DNA of 64,000 bases from Coprinus comatus (lineage: Eukaryota; Basidiomycota; Agaricomycetes; Agaricales; Agaricaceae), in contig JAWPGT010000038.1 in the NCBI GenBank assembly GCA_034638255.1, positions 124,001-188,000 of the forward strand, given 5' to 3'. The position numbers and the translations under genes were made by a program. Shown here in pieces: positions 34,756-45,546 of this stretch (its first letter is position 1; each line of letters starts with the position of its first letter). The notes beneath the pieces are model-generated. The model made no database searches and was not told where the DNA came from. It was given only the letters and a program-made list of their open reading frames with translations.

Positions 34756-36669
34756 TTAAATATGAGTATTCGACATTGAATAATAGTTATCTTCCATCCC
34801 CCTTAATTCTTTGACCCTTTCTCTAAACTGCTTACTTGCGACATCAATCGCCCTTTCCACTCTATCCTCAATATCTTTTCTACGAATAGTTGATATTCGG
34901 TAGTCCCGATATGGTGTCTTCTCAAGCGCATTCCACCATTCCCCTGAGAATGGGTGCCCAGGAGAACCAATGTATCCCCAAGGTTTCGCGTTGGGAGGTT
35001 GGATAGATGGATTAAGGACTTGAACAAGAGATGGATTCATCGGTCCAGTGAAGTGAACAATCACAGGATTTTCCATTTCCTTTACCTCCATCTTTGATCT
35101 TTCCGATGAAAGAAGTCGAGAAGAGGTTCCGAGACTTTGTGCATTCCATTGTACAGACAAATGAACCCAATCTTTAAAGTGGATATTCAACACATCTTCA
35201 TCTCGAAACTTTGCTCCTCTCATCTCTCTCCCTTTTTGTCGAAGCGCGTCACTCGATTCACGTACTTTGGTCAAGTTCATGAGCAAAACCCCAGCATTGA
35301 AATAAGGATGTTTCTCGATGGCATCATGCCCCATGGGATGACCTACATGAGCGATAGCGCCAATTGCCCCATCACCAAGGTGATATTTCCATAAGGGTGT
35401 AAGGTCACCACGGATGAAAGTGTCTGCATCGAGGTATAATACGCGTTCCATTGGGAGGATGCAATCAAGATCCAGCTTAGACCAGGTAGCATGACCCAAC
35501 TCTTTTGCGATACTATTGTGAGGAAGAGGGAGGAATGAGAGGTTGACGTTGTTGGTTCTGGGTAATGATTGGCGTAACATGGCCTTCTCTTCTTCAGTTA
35601 ATCCGCAATCAATAACGAAGATAGAAATACGACCAGGTGTGTGGTCAACTGCACTATAAATAGTCACTGCAGCAGACATGGCATACGTCGAGTCAACAGA
35701 AAGGGTAAGATTAATCCCACTGTAATCTTCATCAAAAACCTCCCATGGACTTTGCAAATCGGCTCGAGATTTGTTAAAGCCAGTAGACCCACTCAAATCA
35801 CCCATAACGTTTATTAACCCTCCTCCAAATGCAGAAATGAGAACCCAAACCAAAAATAAAAGAGCCAATGGAGCCATGAATCGAAAGCGGGAGGTGAAAG
35901 TCGGATAAGAAAAAGGTTTAATGATATGAGGAAATCTTGTGGTAGGTTGTTCCACCTTCACTCGATCTATAAAGCCTTTTGCTGGAGCAAAGGAACTAAT
36001 GCGTATGTCAACTGTCTTCCTCAACACAACCCGGTCTTTCCAGAAACCAAACCCAACAACCCTTTCATACTCTCCTTCATGAAGTTTCAGAAATACATCT
36101 ATGCCTTGTGTTAGATTCTTGGTTCCATTGACTGGAGATTGGTGATTGTCCCCGCCACAATAGTCGAAAATGATAACGGCATCCTTCCTTGCCAAGCGCC
36201 AACACAACTCCCCCTCTAAGAATGCATCCGAGTCGTTCGTCTGACTGGAACCATCAAGATAAATCAAGTCATAACCTGCCCCTTTTCCCAACATCTCTTC
36301 TTCCAACAACATCATTAAAGCTGGAAGGCTAAACTTAGCCACAATCCGATAATTATTTTCCCCTACAATACTGAGATTATGCTGGATATTCGCATACTGC
36401 TCTCTTCCAGGAGCAGTGCGCAAAAGGTCAAAGTGGTCAATACAAACAATTGAACCTGTGGGATTGCATAGTTGGGAGATTAAATGGACAGCAGAACGAG
36501 CTTCTCTCGATCCAATTATCAATACTCGAGGAGACCCCGGATGAGTCTTGATGGAAGAAATGAGAGGTTCCAAACTTGAAATATTTTGAGAAAACCAGTC
36601 ATCGGTCGATGGAAATTGATACGACAACTGGGTAGAGTCGACTTGAGGCGTCTTTTTAGAAAGCATCAA
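34756..36669 (-). CDS. Fusion: degenerate methyltransferase + TM helix + GT8 (copy B)
   Basis: One open frame of 637 codons, a clear paralogue of the gene at 26.8-28.5 kb. The GT8 half is well kept: VLYLDADTFIRGDLTPLW, YFNAGVLLMNLTKV, RDEDVLNIHFKDW, HFTGPMNP and KPWGYIGSPG. The methyltransferase half has lost key positions: motif I is VLIIGSREARS (copy A EIGSWEGRS), the Asp-Gly-Ser-His pattern reads LDGSSQTND, and the DDYHW pair reads FDYCGG. Between the halves, copy B has a strong hydrophobic helix (PLALLFLVWVLISAFGGG, near residue 270) that copy A lacks, so it is probably a single-pass membrane protein. The GT8 half is likely active; methyl transfer is unlikely. Confidence 0.85.
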   Translation of the reverse strand: MMLSKKTPQVDSTQLSYQFPSTDDWFSQNISSLEPLISSIKTHPGSPRVLIIGSREARSAVHLISQLCNPTGSIVCIDHFDLLRTAPGREQYANIQHNLSIVGENNYRIVAKFSLPALMMLLEEEMLGKGAGYDLIYLDGSSQTNDSDAFLEGELCWRLARKDAVIIFDYCGGDNHQSPVNGTKNLTQGIDVFLKLHEGEYERVVGFGFWKDRVVLRKTVDIRISSFAPAKGFIDRVKVEQPTTRFPHIIKPFSYPTFTSRFRFMAPLALLFLVWVLISAFGGGLINVMGDLSGSTGFNKSRADLQSPWEVFDEDYSGINLTLSVDSTYAMSAAVTIYSAVDHTPGRISIFVIDCGLTEEEKAMLRQSLPRTNNVNLSFLPLPHNSIAKELGHATWSKLDLDCILPMERVLYLDADTFIRGDLTPLWKYHLGDGAIGAIAHVGHPMGHDAIEKHPYFNAGVLLMNLTKVRESSDALRQKGREMRGAKFRDEDVLNIHFKDWVHLSVQWNAQSLGTSSRLLSSERSKMEVKEMENPVIVHFTGPMNPSLVQVLNPSIQPPNAKPWGYIGSPGHPFSGEWWNALEKTPYRDYRISTIRRKDIEDRVERAIDVASKQFRERVKELRGMEDNYYSMSNTHI

Positions 36670-37160
36670 GTGAAGGTTATGTGTATGTGTTGTGAGTGTT
36701 TCTCGGGAGGGTATCAGTGATATAGAGTGGTCTTATTCCAACATACTTTATATATATTCTCCCAAAACTTGGCAGATTTTCGCATGCCAAATGTTGTTCC
36801 ATTACACCTATAATCATAGTGCGAGCCAACCCAAATACTCGACAGCGACAGGATGTGGGATTATCTTCTACCAACATTGTTTCACAATTTCTGATTTCAG
36901 AACGTCTTTTCAAAAGGCTTGTCAGTGCCAGCGCGTTTGGTGACAAGAGCTCCGACGTCGGTTGATACTATAACTGGCATATGATGTTTATTTGGCTGTA
37001 GACAGCCTTATAATGATACTACTGATGGAAGCTGGAAGCCTGGAATACAACGGAAAAGATGATTGATAATTTGATAGTGATTCTCAAAATAAGGCACAAT
37101 GTCCACTTTGTGTATTCAACTGTGTAAAGATAGAACCATCATAGGTTGGACGAATTTAAG
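36670..37160. other. Intergenic, promoter side of copy B
   Basis: About 490 bp with a TATATA stretch near 36750, likely promoter for the minus-strand gene. No gene is seen. Confidence 0.4.
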
Positions 37161-37164
37161 AATA

Positions 37165-37560
37165 GTACGCACCTTTACAGTACCATGTACTCAAAATAAT
37201 TCCTATAATCAGAACCAAGAATAGGCCAACGAAGATAGCAATCAAGTAACCTACCAATTATGATAATAATGGGTATGACAAGGTGCATACAAACAAAAAT
37301 TTGAAGGACGCACATCTACGTTCAATGAATACATTCCTTTCATTTTTTGATGTATCGCCAACAACACGTTTCACAATTTATTCTCAGCCTTGTCTCTGAG
37401 GAAGAAAAAGTTATCGGTTCAGATAGGACATATAGCAAGACTATAGAATCGTAAATGTTCCAGAAACGGAGACCAATTGTTTTCTCTGTACAACATCCAA
37501 TATCCTTTAAACCATTAGCGAGAGTTAAGTACATACTATTGTTGTCATAGAGCTAATAAA
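37165..37560 (-). pseudogene. Decayed copy of the small Cys-rich membrane protein
   Basis: Minus-strand pieces match the gene at 39.4-40.0 kb: VKRVVGDTSKNERNVFIER matches VKRAPGDPSQDNGSVFIDR, and after an intron YLIAIFVGLFLVLIIGIILS matches the paralogue's membrane segment. The Cys-rich C-terminal exon and a convincing N-terminus are missing, and the upstream part is out of frame. It is probably a broken duplicate. Confidence 0.55.
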
Positions 37561-38165
37561 GGTTTTGTAAAATGAGGATTCCTTTATCATTTTGGTGTAT
37601 TAGAGGTTCGGAACTTGCATACTGGTAGTTGTATCCGTATACTAGACAACGCTCTAAAAGTCTTGAAGTTTGTAATTAGCACAATGCTGCCACAGACCTG
37701 CCGGTGCAAAAAGTGCCAAAATCAAGGAGTTGATAAAACTGTGACGTGAAACGGTCACGAAGATTCTGAACTCCGACAGGGAACACGAATGATGGCATCG
37801 GAGTTTTAATTCATTGGTGAGTCCTTCCTCAGCCCATGTCACGTTCACAGAATTTGCCTAATGATTACCTGTAGACACCTATCGCTCAACAAATAAAGGC
37901 AGGTTTTCATAGCTGGAATGTAGTACTATTATAATTTTATAATTTTACCCATGAAACGTGGTGGGCACCTGTGATAAATCGAATATATTGATGAAATCGT
38001 GATTTTGATGCAAATTTTGTCCAACAATCAAGATATTGAAAGGCGCATACTGATCCAAATTTCACAAAAATTTGCAGATATACTGTCTACCTTCTCCTCT
38101 ACTACTGTCCAGGATTTCAAGGAAAATAATCTATTAAAAAAGGAGATAGTATAGCTTTATCAACT

Positions 38166-38861
38166 CTATGACAAATTTGGGTACTTTATCAACCCATTGT
38201 CACAAATAGTAGTCCATGAACATTCTTGATGGTTCTTTTGTAATGGTGAATTGCATTTATCACGAATGTCATAAAGATGGAACAGAACAGTGGGAATGAG
38301 AGATTGAACCAAGAGTAACCCACTTTTGTTACTAGTAGGCTGTGTACTAGGATGTAACTCAACGAAATTCCGGTAGATATAGCCTAAAACCTTATATGTG
38401 TCGAGGAGTGGTATCACACTGGCCTTTCTGATGCTTTTGTGATAATAAGGGGTACGTGCATATGCATGATACAGGTGTTGATGGTGGAGCACTCGGTATC
38501 TGGCCCTGATTGTACACATTTTGCCACTGTTAAGAGTGGTTGAAACGAGTTGAAATTTTGAAACGTTCAATAAGATGGGATTGGCGACCGGATCACTTCG
38601 AGATATGACGTCATTAAGAGCTAGTATGTAATTGTGCAACCTGTTTCACCGTAAAGCTCTGGTGCGCACCCTCTGCCGCATTCCCCGTTCAAAATCCACC
38701 TTCACAAGAATCTTTATGCTGTTAAGCTGTGAATATTTGTCGTGTATGTCAGGATGGTATTGTTCAGTGCAACTTGCGTCGGGCCGAGGCAAATGGTAAG
38801 AACAAGTGAGAGATACTAAAATCAAACACTGATGGTCTCGGATTGTCAGTTCCAACCACAC
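38166..38861 (-). pseudogene. Uncharacterised open frame interrupted by one stop
   Basis: A single minus-strand frame runs about 230 codons with only one TGA (38646-38648) inside. Both sides read like protein (for example HPDIHDKYSQLNSIKILVKV before the stop and LDTYKVLGYIYRNFVELHPS after it). No family is recognised and there is no paralogue in the window. It may be a gene broken by one nonsense change, or chance. Confidence 0.25.
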
Positions 38862-39367
38862 GACATTCCTCGCACTTGGACTTGGGCTTGAGCATCTAGT
38901 TCAATGGACTCTACTTGAATTTCCAGAAAAAGAATTCAATAAACTTGGATGTTTTTGCTTGGTGGTAAAGTTATGGCATACTCCTCGTTTAAAGCCATAA
39001 AAGAACTTGCAGAAAAGGAGAATTGGTTTTTGGGTTGTTGTATAATCGAGTGGAGATGTTGTAAAATGCGACGAGCATGTTGTGGTTGGAGCTCCAAGGA
39101 AAGCGATGGTTGGAATAGTAGAAGCTCTTATTGAATATTATTTACAGGTTTCCCAGAAGGAGAATCCATAGTTCATTTTTCGATTCAAAGTCAAAAGTAC
39201 CAACTCAAATAACAAACAAAAAGTCCGATATCAAGAATACATCACAATGTCCTGTGAGTCCAATTTTCCCAGTATCCACACATCCTTTACATTTCGCTTA
39301 TTCCTTCCGCACATAAACCACAACCGATACACTCCAAGCAGACTATAACGTGATTGAACAGTTAGTT
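38862..39367. other. Intergenic
   Basis: About 500 bp. A 61-codon plus-strand frame at 38949 has a Cys-rich patch (WRCCKMRRACCGW) but no known features; I do not call it a gene. Confidence 0.3.
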
Positions 39368-40029
39368 TCATAGATCTTTATGTATATATGCGGGGAATAA
39401 AAACGCACCCAAACCTCCACAACAAGCGCAGAGATAACAAGGACAACAAAGTGGATTTTTGAAAGCACCTAATATTGCAAATATTTTAATAATAGTCAAT
39501 GACCACACTGTACTTCTTATATACGTACCCCTACAGCACCAGGCACTCAACATAATTGCAGCAATCACAACCAACAGTAGCCCAACGAATATGATGATCA
39601 AGTAATCTAGAGTAGTGCGGTATCCAATTGTCAGTACACATTCAATGCAATATAATCAACGAGAGACTCACATTTCCGATCAATAAATACGCTGCCATTA
39701 TCCTGGGAAGGATCTCCAGGAGCACGTTTGACAAATTGGCTGAAACCGTCACTCCAGAATCCAGAACTTGAACCATCCCAATTCATTTCATGAAGTGAGC
39801 ATAACAAGACAATGACAGTTCCAAGCGTTAGGATTAATCCAAAAATCAGGAAAAGGAATCGTCGCTTGGATTTATGACATCTCTTATGATCATGGTCATG
39901 AGAATCACGGCATTCGCCTTGGTTCAAAAATTGTGATTGATGCTCGGACTCCTGAAGCAAAGAGTGCTTTATGTCCATGAAATCGTTCGGGCGTGGGGCG
40001 GGTTGTTCAGCGACAAGACTTCCTTTCAT
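39368..40029 (-). CDS. Small membrane protein with Cys-rich tail, unknown function
   Basis: A three-exon gene. Exon 1 starts MKGSLVAEQPAPRPND (another Met lies 11 codons upstream) and holds a His/Asp/Lys-rich patch (SHDHDHKRCHKSKRR) and a first membrane helix (FLFLIFGLILTLGTVIVLLC). After VFIDRK an intron leads to a second helix (IIIFVGLLLVVIAAIMLSAW) ending WCCR. A further intron leads to the Cys-rich CCPCYLCACCGG. The last part (GAFLFPAYIHKDL) may be intron or coding. Both termini would face the same side of the membrane. The family is not recognised. The Cys cluster could be palmitoylated or bind metal; both are guesses. A broken copy lies 2 kb away. Confidence 0.6.
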
Positions 40030-40326
40030 TTTTTGGAACTGAAATCGATGGCTGGATATCAAATGGTGCCAATAAAGCGAGAGGAGGTTAACAAGGGGAT
40101 GGTTTCTAGGTCATCCCGTTTATAAATGGTGGCTTAAAGAGGATTCTGTGTTACGTAATGCCTCGTTCACAGCTGCGGAGAAGATGCTGGTCATAAATGG
40201 CCCTTTCCAGCATGCAAAGGCTGTGGTCTGGCCAGTGTGGCCCACCTCATTCAGCGTGGCTGTGTAAAATTATTCCATTAATAGCCCAGAGTACTCCTGA
40301 ATATACTACTATGTACATAACATCGG

Positions 40327-41708
40327 CTAGATTGAGGATTCAGCCAGTGAAGGTACGTGCAATCGCTTGTTTGGTGAAGAAGACCGTCTAATGATTACAG
40401 GATATACTCCTGAATTATAATCGCATCAGTAGTCAGAAATCAGCCACAAAGGGGACTAACCTCCGGTCGGCAATGACCTCCTTGGTCTTCCTATGACAGA
40501 TAGAAATGCGTTGATCAATCCACCATGGATTGTACAGCATATACCTGTCACGCCGCAGTTAGTAATCGCGTATATGAGGCTCCAACTTCACACAATAACC
40601 GAATTTCTACCCACACATAGCGGATGATTCTTCATCAAATATCGAGTTTAAGACATTCTCGGCGCGAGCGGCCATCGCTTCTTTGCTCTCTCTCTTATGT
40701 GCTTCCCACAGCTCATCTTCTTCCGTAAATCCTTTTTCAATTCCAAAACAAGGGAACTGTTGCTTGATGTAAGACAGTGACCGACGTTTGTCATAAGTGT
40801 ATACTCCATTTGCCTCCCTTAGGTTCTACAACTGCCTGTAGGCATCTCGAGAGTAAATGCACGAATTGTCTGCTTACCTCTTTCACCATAACGGATATTT
40901 TTGTTGGCCTGGTTATTAACCATCCAAAGCCCAACTCGCATGTCCGAAGAGCTCGAGTTAGAGGACTTGTATAAATCTTGTCTGGTAGTATTGCATCGAA
41001 CAGTAATTCCTTTTCCCATTCCTTCCTTATACATAGAGCTTGATTGACGCCGGTAGAAGTAAGATCCGAATCAGCTTTAACCGATAACGTTAGTAACCCC
41101 TAACACACACAAGTACAACTGTGAGACTCACGCCCCCACGTTGTTTCATCGTCACAGTTCAATCTACCCCATACACTATATAGTCCGACACATACTGTTT
41201 TCAGACTACCATGATAGATAGGAGTGTGGCATGGCTGACCTCTTCCAATCTTTTGATCCATACTTTTCTTTTCCAACGTTATCTGCAGAAAGGAGCACTC
41301 TTGAGAATGACTCCAACTTCCCATTCAGTAGTAATTAAGAAATCAAGAACATACGATAGCTTTGACCATGTCTCAAAAAAAAGAATAACTTGAATGACTC
41401 GCCGGGATATGCATTATCGTTGAGCGCCTTCATGTGTTTCCGAAGATTCTTCCACCGTCGAGGTGACTCATCTATTAGCCCAAATCGTGGATGTATCTAT
41501 GACCTATTTGCAAGGTTCTGCGGACCAACTCGATGATTGATGAATCTCACTGGTTGTTGTACTTCTTCAGTCGCTACGTCCTGAATGAACGGTCCAGGAA
41601 CCGCCTACCATAAAGTTAGTCTTATTTATTGGTTCAGAATAATCGAACGAATGAACTCACCTCATAGTGGTATTGTAAAACACCTTCATTCATAGAAGGA
41701 ATTGTCAT
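40327..41708 (-). CDS. Histidine phosphatase superfamily protein (copy 2)
   Basis: A multi-exon gene parallel in intron layout to its neighbour at 41.9-43.5 kb. Exon order: MTIPSMNEGVLQYHYE; VPGPFIQDV; FGLIDESPRRWKNL; the catalytic-His box FKLFFFLRHGQSY, an intron, then HNVGKEKYGSKDW; DDETTWG; DSDLTSTGVNQAL; ILPDKIYTSPLTRALRTCE; YDKRRSLSYIKQQFP; TEEDELWEAHKRES; and the second His in TIHGGLINAFLSVIGRP. The end is GGVYPVII plus a short tail. These are the features of the phosphoglycerate-mutase-like branch with RHG and distal His. The substrate is unknown. In-frame Mets at 41771/41774 would add about 22 residues; I prefer 41708. Confidence 0.75.
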
Positions 41709-41881
41709 AGATACTGTACGTAAAAATTGATGGTAAGGGTAAGTGACAAGACCCGTGTATTGTGACGTCATCATTCCTAAATTCAAAATGTTACAAAGGA
41801 GTGTGAGACCGAGATCATAGAGATAGGTAAGTAAGCTGTACGGTGACTACATCCAACAAATCGTATTCATATTTGGCTTTC

Positions 41882-43450
41882 TCATTTCTTGTAACACTTG
41901 ATTACAACAGGGAGTATACCTAATAATATGAATGGTAAGCTACTTTCAGTAATCATTGGTAAAAACACCTCATACCTCCTGTCGTTAATGAGAATGGATT
42001 ACGTCCAATGGCATTCAAGAAACCATTAATGATACCGCCATGAGCAGTCAGAGAGATATCTGATCCAATTTTTTCTTGTGAGTTCTATCTACACCTGACG
42101 TGTTTTTGGGAGCTTACAAGTCGACGTGGTATCCTTTTCAAAAATATAATCCAATACTGCTCTGGCGCGTTCAGCAACTTGGGCCTTAGTCTCCCTAATC
42201 TCGGGGTGCCAGAGTAAATCTTCCTCCTCAAAATTTTCTTCAAATTCAAAACCGGGGAATCGTTCTTGGATATATGATTTCGTTCTCCTCTTGTCGCATG
42301 TATGGATTCCATTCTCCTCGCGACAATTCTAAGATAAATAACAAACCATCAGAAGCTAAAGCAAGCAGGGACAGAGGTCAAATATTCACCTCAACAACTT
42401 CAACGGTGCTTTGAATTTGTACACCATCCAAACCAAACGTAGTGGCACACGTTTGTAAGGCTCTTACCAAAGGGCTCGAATACAATCGATCAGGAAGTGG
42501 AATCCTAAATGGCATCTCTGCTTCCCAACCTCTCTTTGCTTCGAAGGCTTGATTCATTCCAATAGGTGTCAATTCCGGATCCGCTATACATCCAAAAGTT
42601 AAAATAATTAGCCATATTGTGTCAAATCGGAGTGAAAGACCGACGCACGGCCCCAAGTAATCTCATCATCCGAATACTGTTTACTCAGAACCCTGAATTT
42701 AAATGATCCGCCATTCGAAAAAAACAAGAGGAAGAATCCATCAAAAAATTGACGTTCAAACAATTCCAACCAAGTTCTGAACGACGTACTCATCCCAAAG
42801 TTTTGTTCCATACTTGACTTCCGCTACGTTGTCTGATAAAACAAGCGAGAGTTAGTCTATCCACATGAAATAACAGTCCAAGAGACTACTGAAGAAACGT
42901 ACGCCATCCCTGACCATGCCTAGAAAAGAAAAATACTTTAACTTCTTCCCCAGTCCCTTCCTCTCTCCACTTTCCGTTCATCCCTTCAATACTCTCTCTG
43001 AACTTATCCCACCTGTCGACACTATCATCTTCCAAACCCATTCTCAACGGGACCTAAACCAACGAAAATAATTTGGTGAAATCAGTCTACGGTCATGACC
43101 CCAGCTCATGTATTCAGATATGATCAACGGCAAACACAGTGTCTTAGACCCACCTATCTCCTATTATAATGATGGAGTAATGAGAAATGAAACACTCACG
43201 GCAGGATGAGTCAACGCTCGATGATTTTCCGTATCATGAATGAAATATCCTCTAACACACTACCCTCCGATATTCCCAAAATCAAAGGCCAGCGTATAGT
43301 GCCATATATTAATATGACAATATTGTGAGGGGAAGAAACCAACAAGCGAAAGCGAAATAACCATGTCTTAATATTAATATTTCCACATTCCTTGACATGG
43401 AGAATATCAGGACGCACCTCATATTGATATCCACTATTCTGTTCTGGCAT
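41882..43450 (-). CDS. Histidine phosphatase superfamily protein (copy 1)
   Basis: A multi-exon gene: MPEQNSGYQYE; GYFIHDTENHRALTHPA; MGLEDDSVDRWDKF; VKVFFFSRHGQGW, an intron, then HNVAEVKYGTKLWDE; SDDEITWG; DPELTPIGMNQAFEAK; RLYSSPLVRALQTCA; CDKRRTKSYIQERFPG; EDLLWHPEIRETKAQVAERA; DISLTAHGGIINGFLNAIGRNP; and GILPVVIK to the end at 41882. The RHG catalytic His, the Arg of SPLVRAL and the second His of TAHGG are all present, so it should be an active phosphatase or phosphomutase-like enzyme. Fungal relatives of this layout are mostly uncharacterised. It is duplicated head-to-tail with copy 2, whose start lies 174 bp past this stop. Confidence 0.82.
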
Positions 43451-43605
43451 TGTTGAATGCCTGACCCGCGTAGGCGCTAATCTTCCAAACAATGTACGAA
43501 TCTGATGATCGTCCCAATGAAAAGGAAATTACGGAGATCTCGACTAGATAACATTTCACATACACGTGAGTTCTAACACGTGTAATTGATTACCCCTGAG
43601 GTACT

Positions 43606-45546
43606 TTGATTGGAACCTGCCGGCCGGTGGCCAGTTGCAAGTCCCAACAGACTCATCGGTTTGAATCCCATATTCATGATCGACTTCCACTATCAATTAC
43701 GGAGGCTAAACTGGCACGAGTATCTCTGTTACTCACTGGCATTCCATGCGTTCGCCTCGTAAATCGGAAACATGAGACTGTTACTCTTGAATCTTTACCA
43801 GCCGAACCGCTTTACAACTGGAAAAGTACGCTATCACTCAAATTGGTAAGCTCAGTCACGCCTTGTGCTGGTGCTTTTACACATCTTAAAAAGACCCAAT
43901 AACTTGTCACAAAGTCTAGTGCAATGCTGCGCGTGAGGCGGAAGAACCGATCGGTGCTCGGTAGGAAGAAGAATTTGAAGACTACATCGGAAGAGCTAAA
44001 GAAATGGTGCTTGCGTCGAATTCCAGCATCTTTATTGTGGAAGACAACAACGTATCCCTCGATGTTCCTTCATAACCGGCGTTCTCTCGATGCAAGGAGC
44101 GACATTACGTTTTGTCACATTATACATGGTAGTCGATGGATGATAGTTGCCGCCTTGGCTGGTTTTATCTACCACGTCTACCTTGACAGTCCAGAACGAA
44201 AATGTCAGAAATTGGTCAATCTGGGCCGTGAATGGGGGGAATACCCTTGCAATTTGGGTTGATGATTCGAAACGCCGGTTATCTTTCCATTGCTACTATG
44301 ATTTGACATATGACAGACATGACACGAAAACCATCATCCATTGACATCTATCAAGTCGATCTAGTTGACCATGGGACTGATGCTAACCTTGTTGCAAAGC
44401 GTATCTCAAACCTTTTCTCTCGTAGGCCTGGTTTCTCTGCGACATTCAACCGCCATTACTACGTTGATCGATATACCAGGAAAAAAAATTAGAGGAATTC
44501 GAATATTCCATTATGAAGATGCTCTTAGTACCAATGATAAGAAGGAAACGCTTCACATAGTGATACAAGTTCCTTCCTGTGCAGAACCCTCACAGGCGAG
44601 TTTTCATCCCCAGTAGGTCAATCGAGAACATTCCTCTAACATTCTGACAGTTTTTGTCATTCATCACCAACCTCTGCTTCGTGGTACACACGCAACTTGA
44701 ATTCGCTCGAGTTTTTTATTATTAAAAACCCTCACATGATTCCTACAAACACAAGGGGAAGTCGGTGCTATATTCAGCATTGCGGTGTCGGCAGTGATGG
44801 ATAATGCGTATCTCACTACCTTATCGCTCTTTTCATGCAACGCGGATAGTCCTATTTGCAGAAAACAAATTCAAAGGAATATTCATCTGTGGGGTTGAGT
44901 TCGGCGTTGACTGAGAGTCGAGAGTATAATGAAAGTAGAATAAAAAAAAGGAAGATAAATAATGGGAACTTGCAACGAAGGTAGGGGAAAAGTAACTTGT
45001 ATTATCGAGTCAGTCCGAACACTAATATATGCGAGAACACGAGGCTATTAAGTAAAAGAAAGACCTGCATACTAGATGGTGTTATATGTAAAGATAAACG
45101 AGCGCAAATGAAAAACGGAGTCGAAGTCGAAACACTACACTAAAAACACCCATTCGGGCAGGGCTGAGCCCCTTTGAATAAGAGAATGGAAATTAAGAGA
45201 GAAAAGAAAGAAAGAAACGAAAAGAAAAGAAAAGAAAGGAAATATTACGATGAGTCATATTCTAAGCCATCAGTCACGTCCAGCCGTCACGTCCCCCCTA
45301 CACATCCCTCATAATAACCCAACAAATTCTACTGCTACGATGCTTGGAGAATACAACGCAGATTCATTCCGGATTCGCGAGACGCATTGTAGTCCATCAA
45401 CCGCAGTTGTACTAGACTCCTCTACAATGGATATCATACTTTATGAGTGGAATCATTGGAACTCATGTCGTGATTCAAGTCCAAGGATTTGACATCGTGC
45501 ATGGATCATTTGATCTCGGTGCATTGACTTTTGGTGAAGAGTTGTG
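43606..45546 (+). pseudogene. F-box family copy F1, decayed and carrying an insertion
   Basis: Plus-strand relative of the intact modules at 47.4-50.6 kb. The F-box is shortened (TVTLESLPAEP then NWKSTLSLKL, several residues missing). Then come ELKKWCLRRIPASLLWK, SRWMIVAALAGFIYHVYLDS, IDIYQVDLVDHGTDANLVAK, a GC-AG intron (donor CAG/GCGAGT at 44595), FLSFITNLCFVVH and RIVLFAENKFKGIFI. The frame then breaks at a 415-bp insertion and resumes as IPHNNPTNSTATMLGEYNAD and LGALTFGEEL, stopping at 45546. There the sequence switches abruptly to copy F2 on the other strand. Several frame changes and stops make it non-functional. Confidence 0.7.
44888..45302. mobile_element. 415-bp insertion, solo-LTR-like, flanked by CATC
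   Basis: It interrupts F1 exactly between codons that are contiguous in the intact copy F4 (ENKFIGIFI and PHNDPKNST). It starts TGTGGGG and ends CCCCTACA, so it has TG...CA ends with short imperfect inverted repeats, and CATC occurs on both sides (44884-44887 and 45303-45306) as a 4-bp target duplication. Inside it is non-coding and purine-rich on the plus strand, with an AAAGAAAG-type tract near 45200. This fits a solo LTR or small non-coding element; no second copy was seen here. Confidence 0.55.

Noticed and set aside
43655..43675. GGTTTGAATCCC as a tRNA B box
   Set aside because: No matching A box or cloverleaf around it, and it lies in the decayed F-box copy F1.
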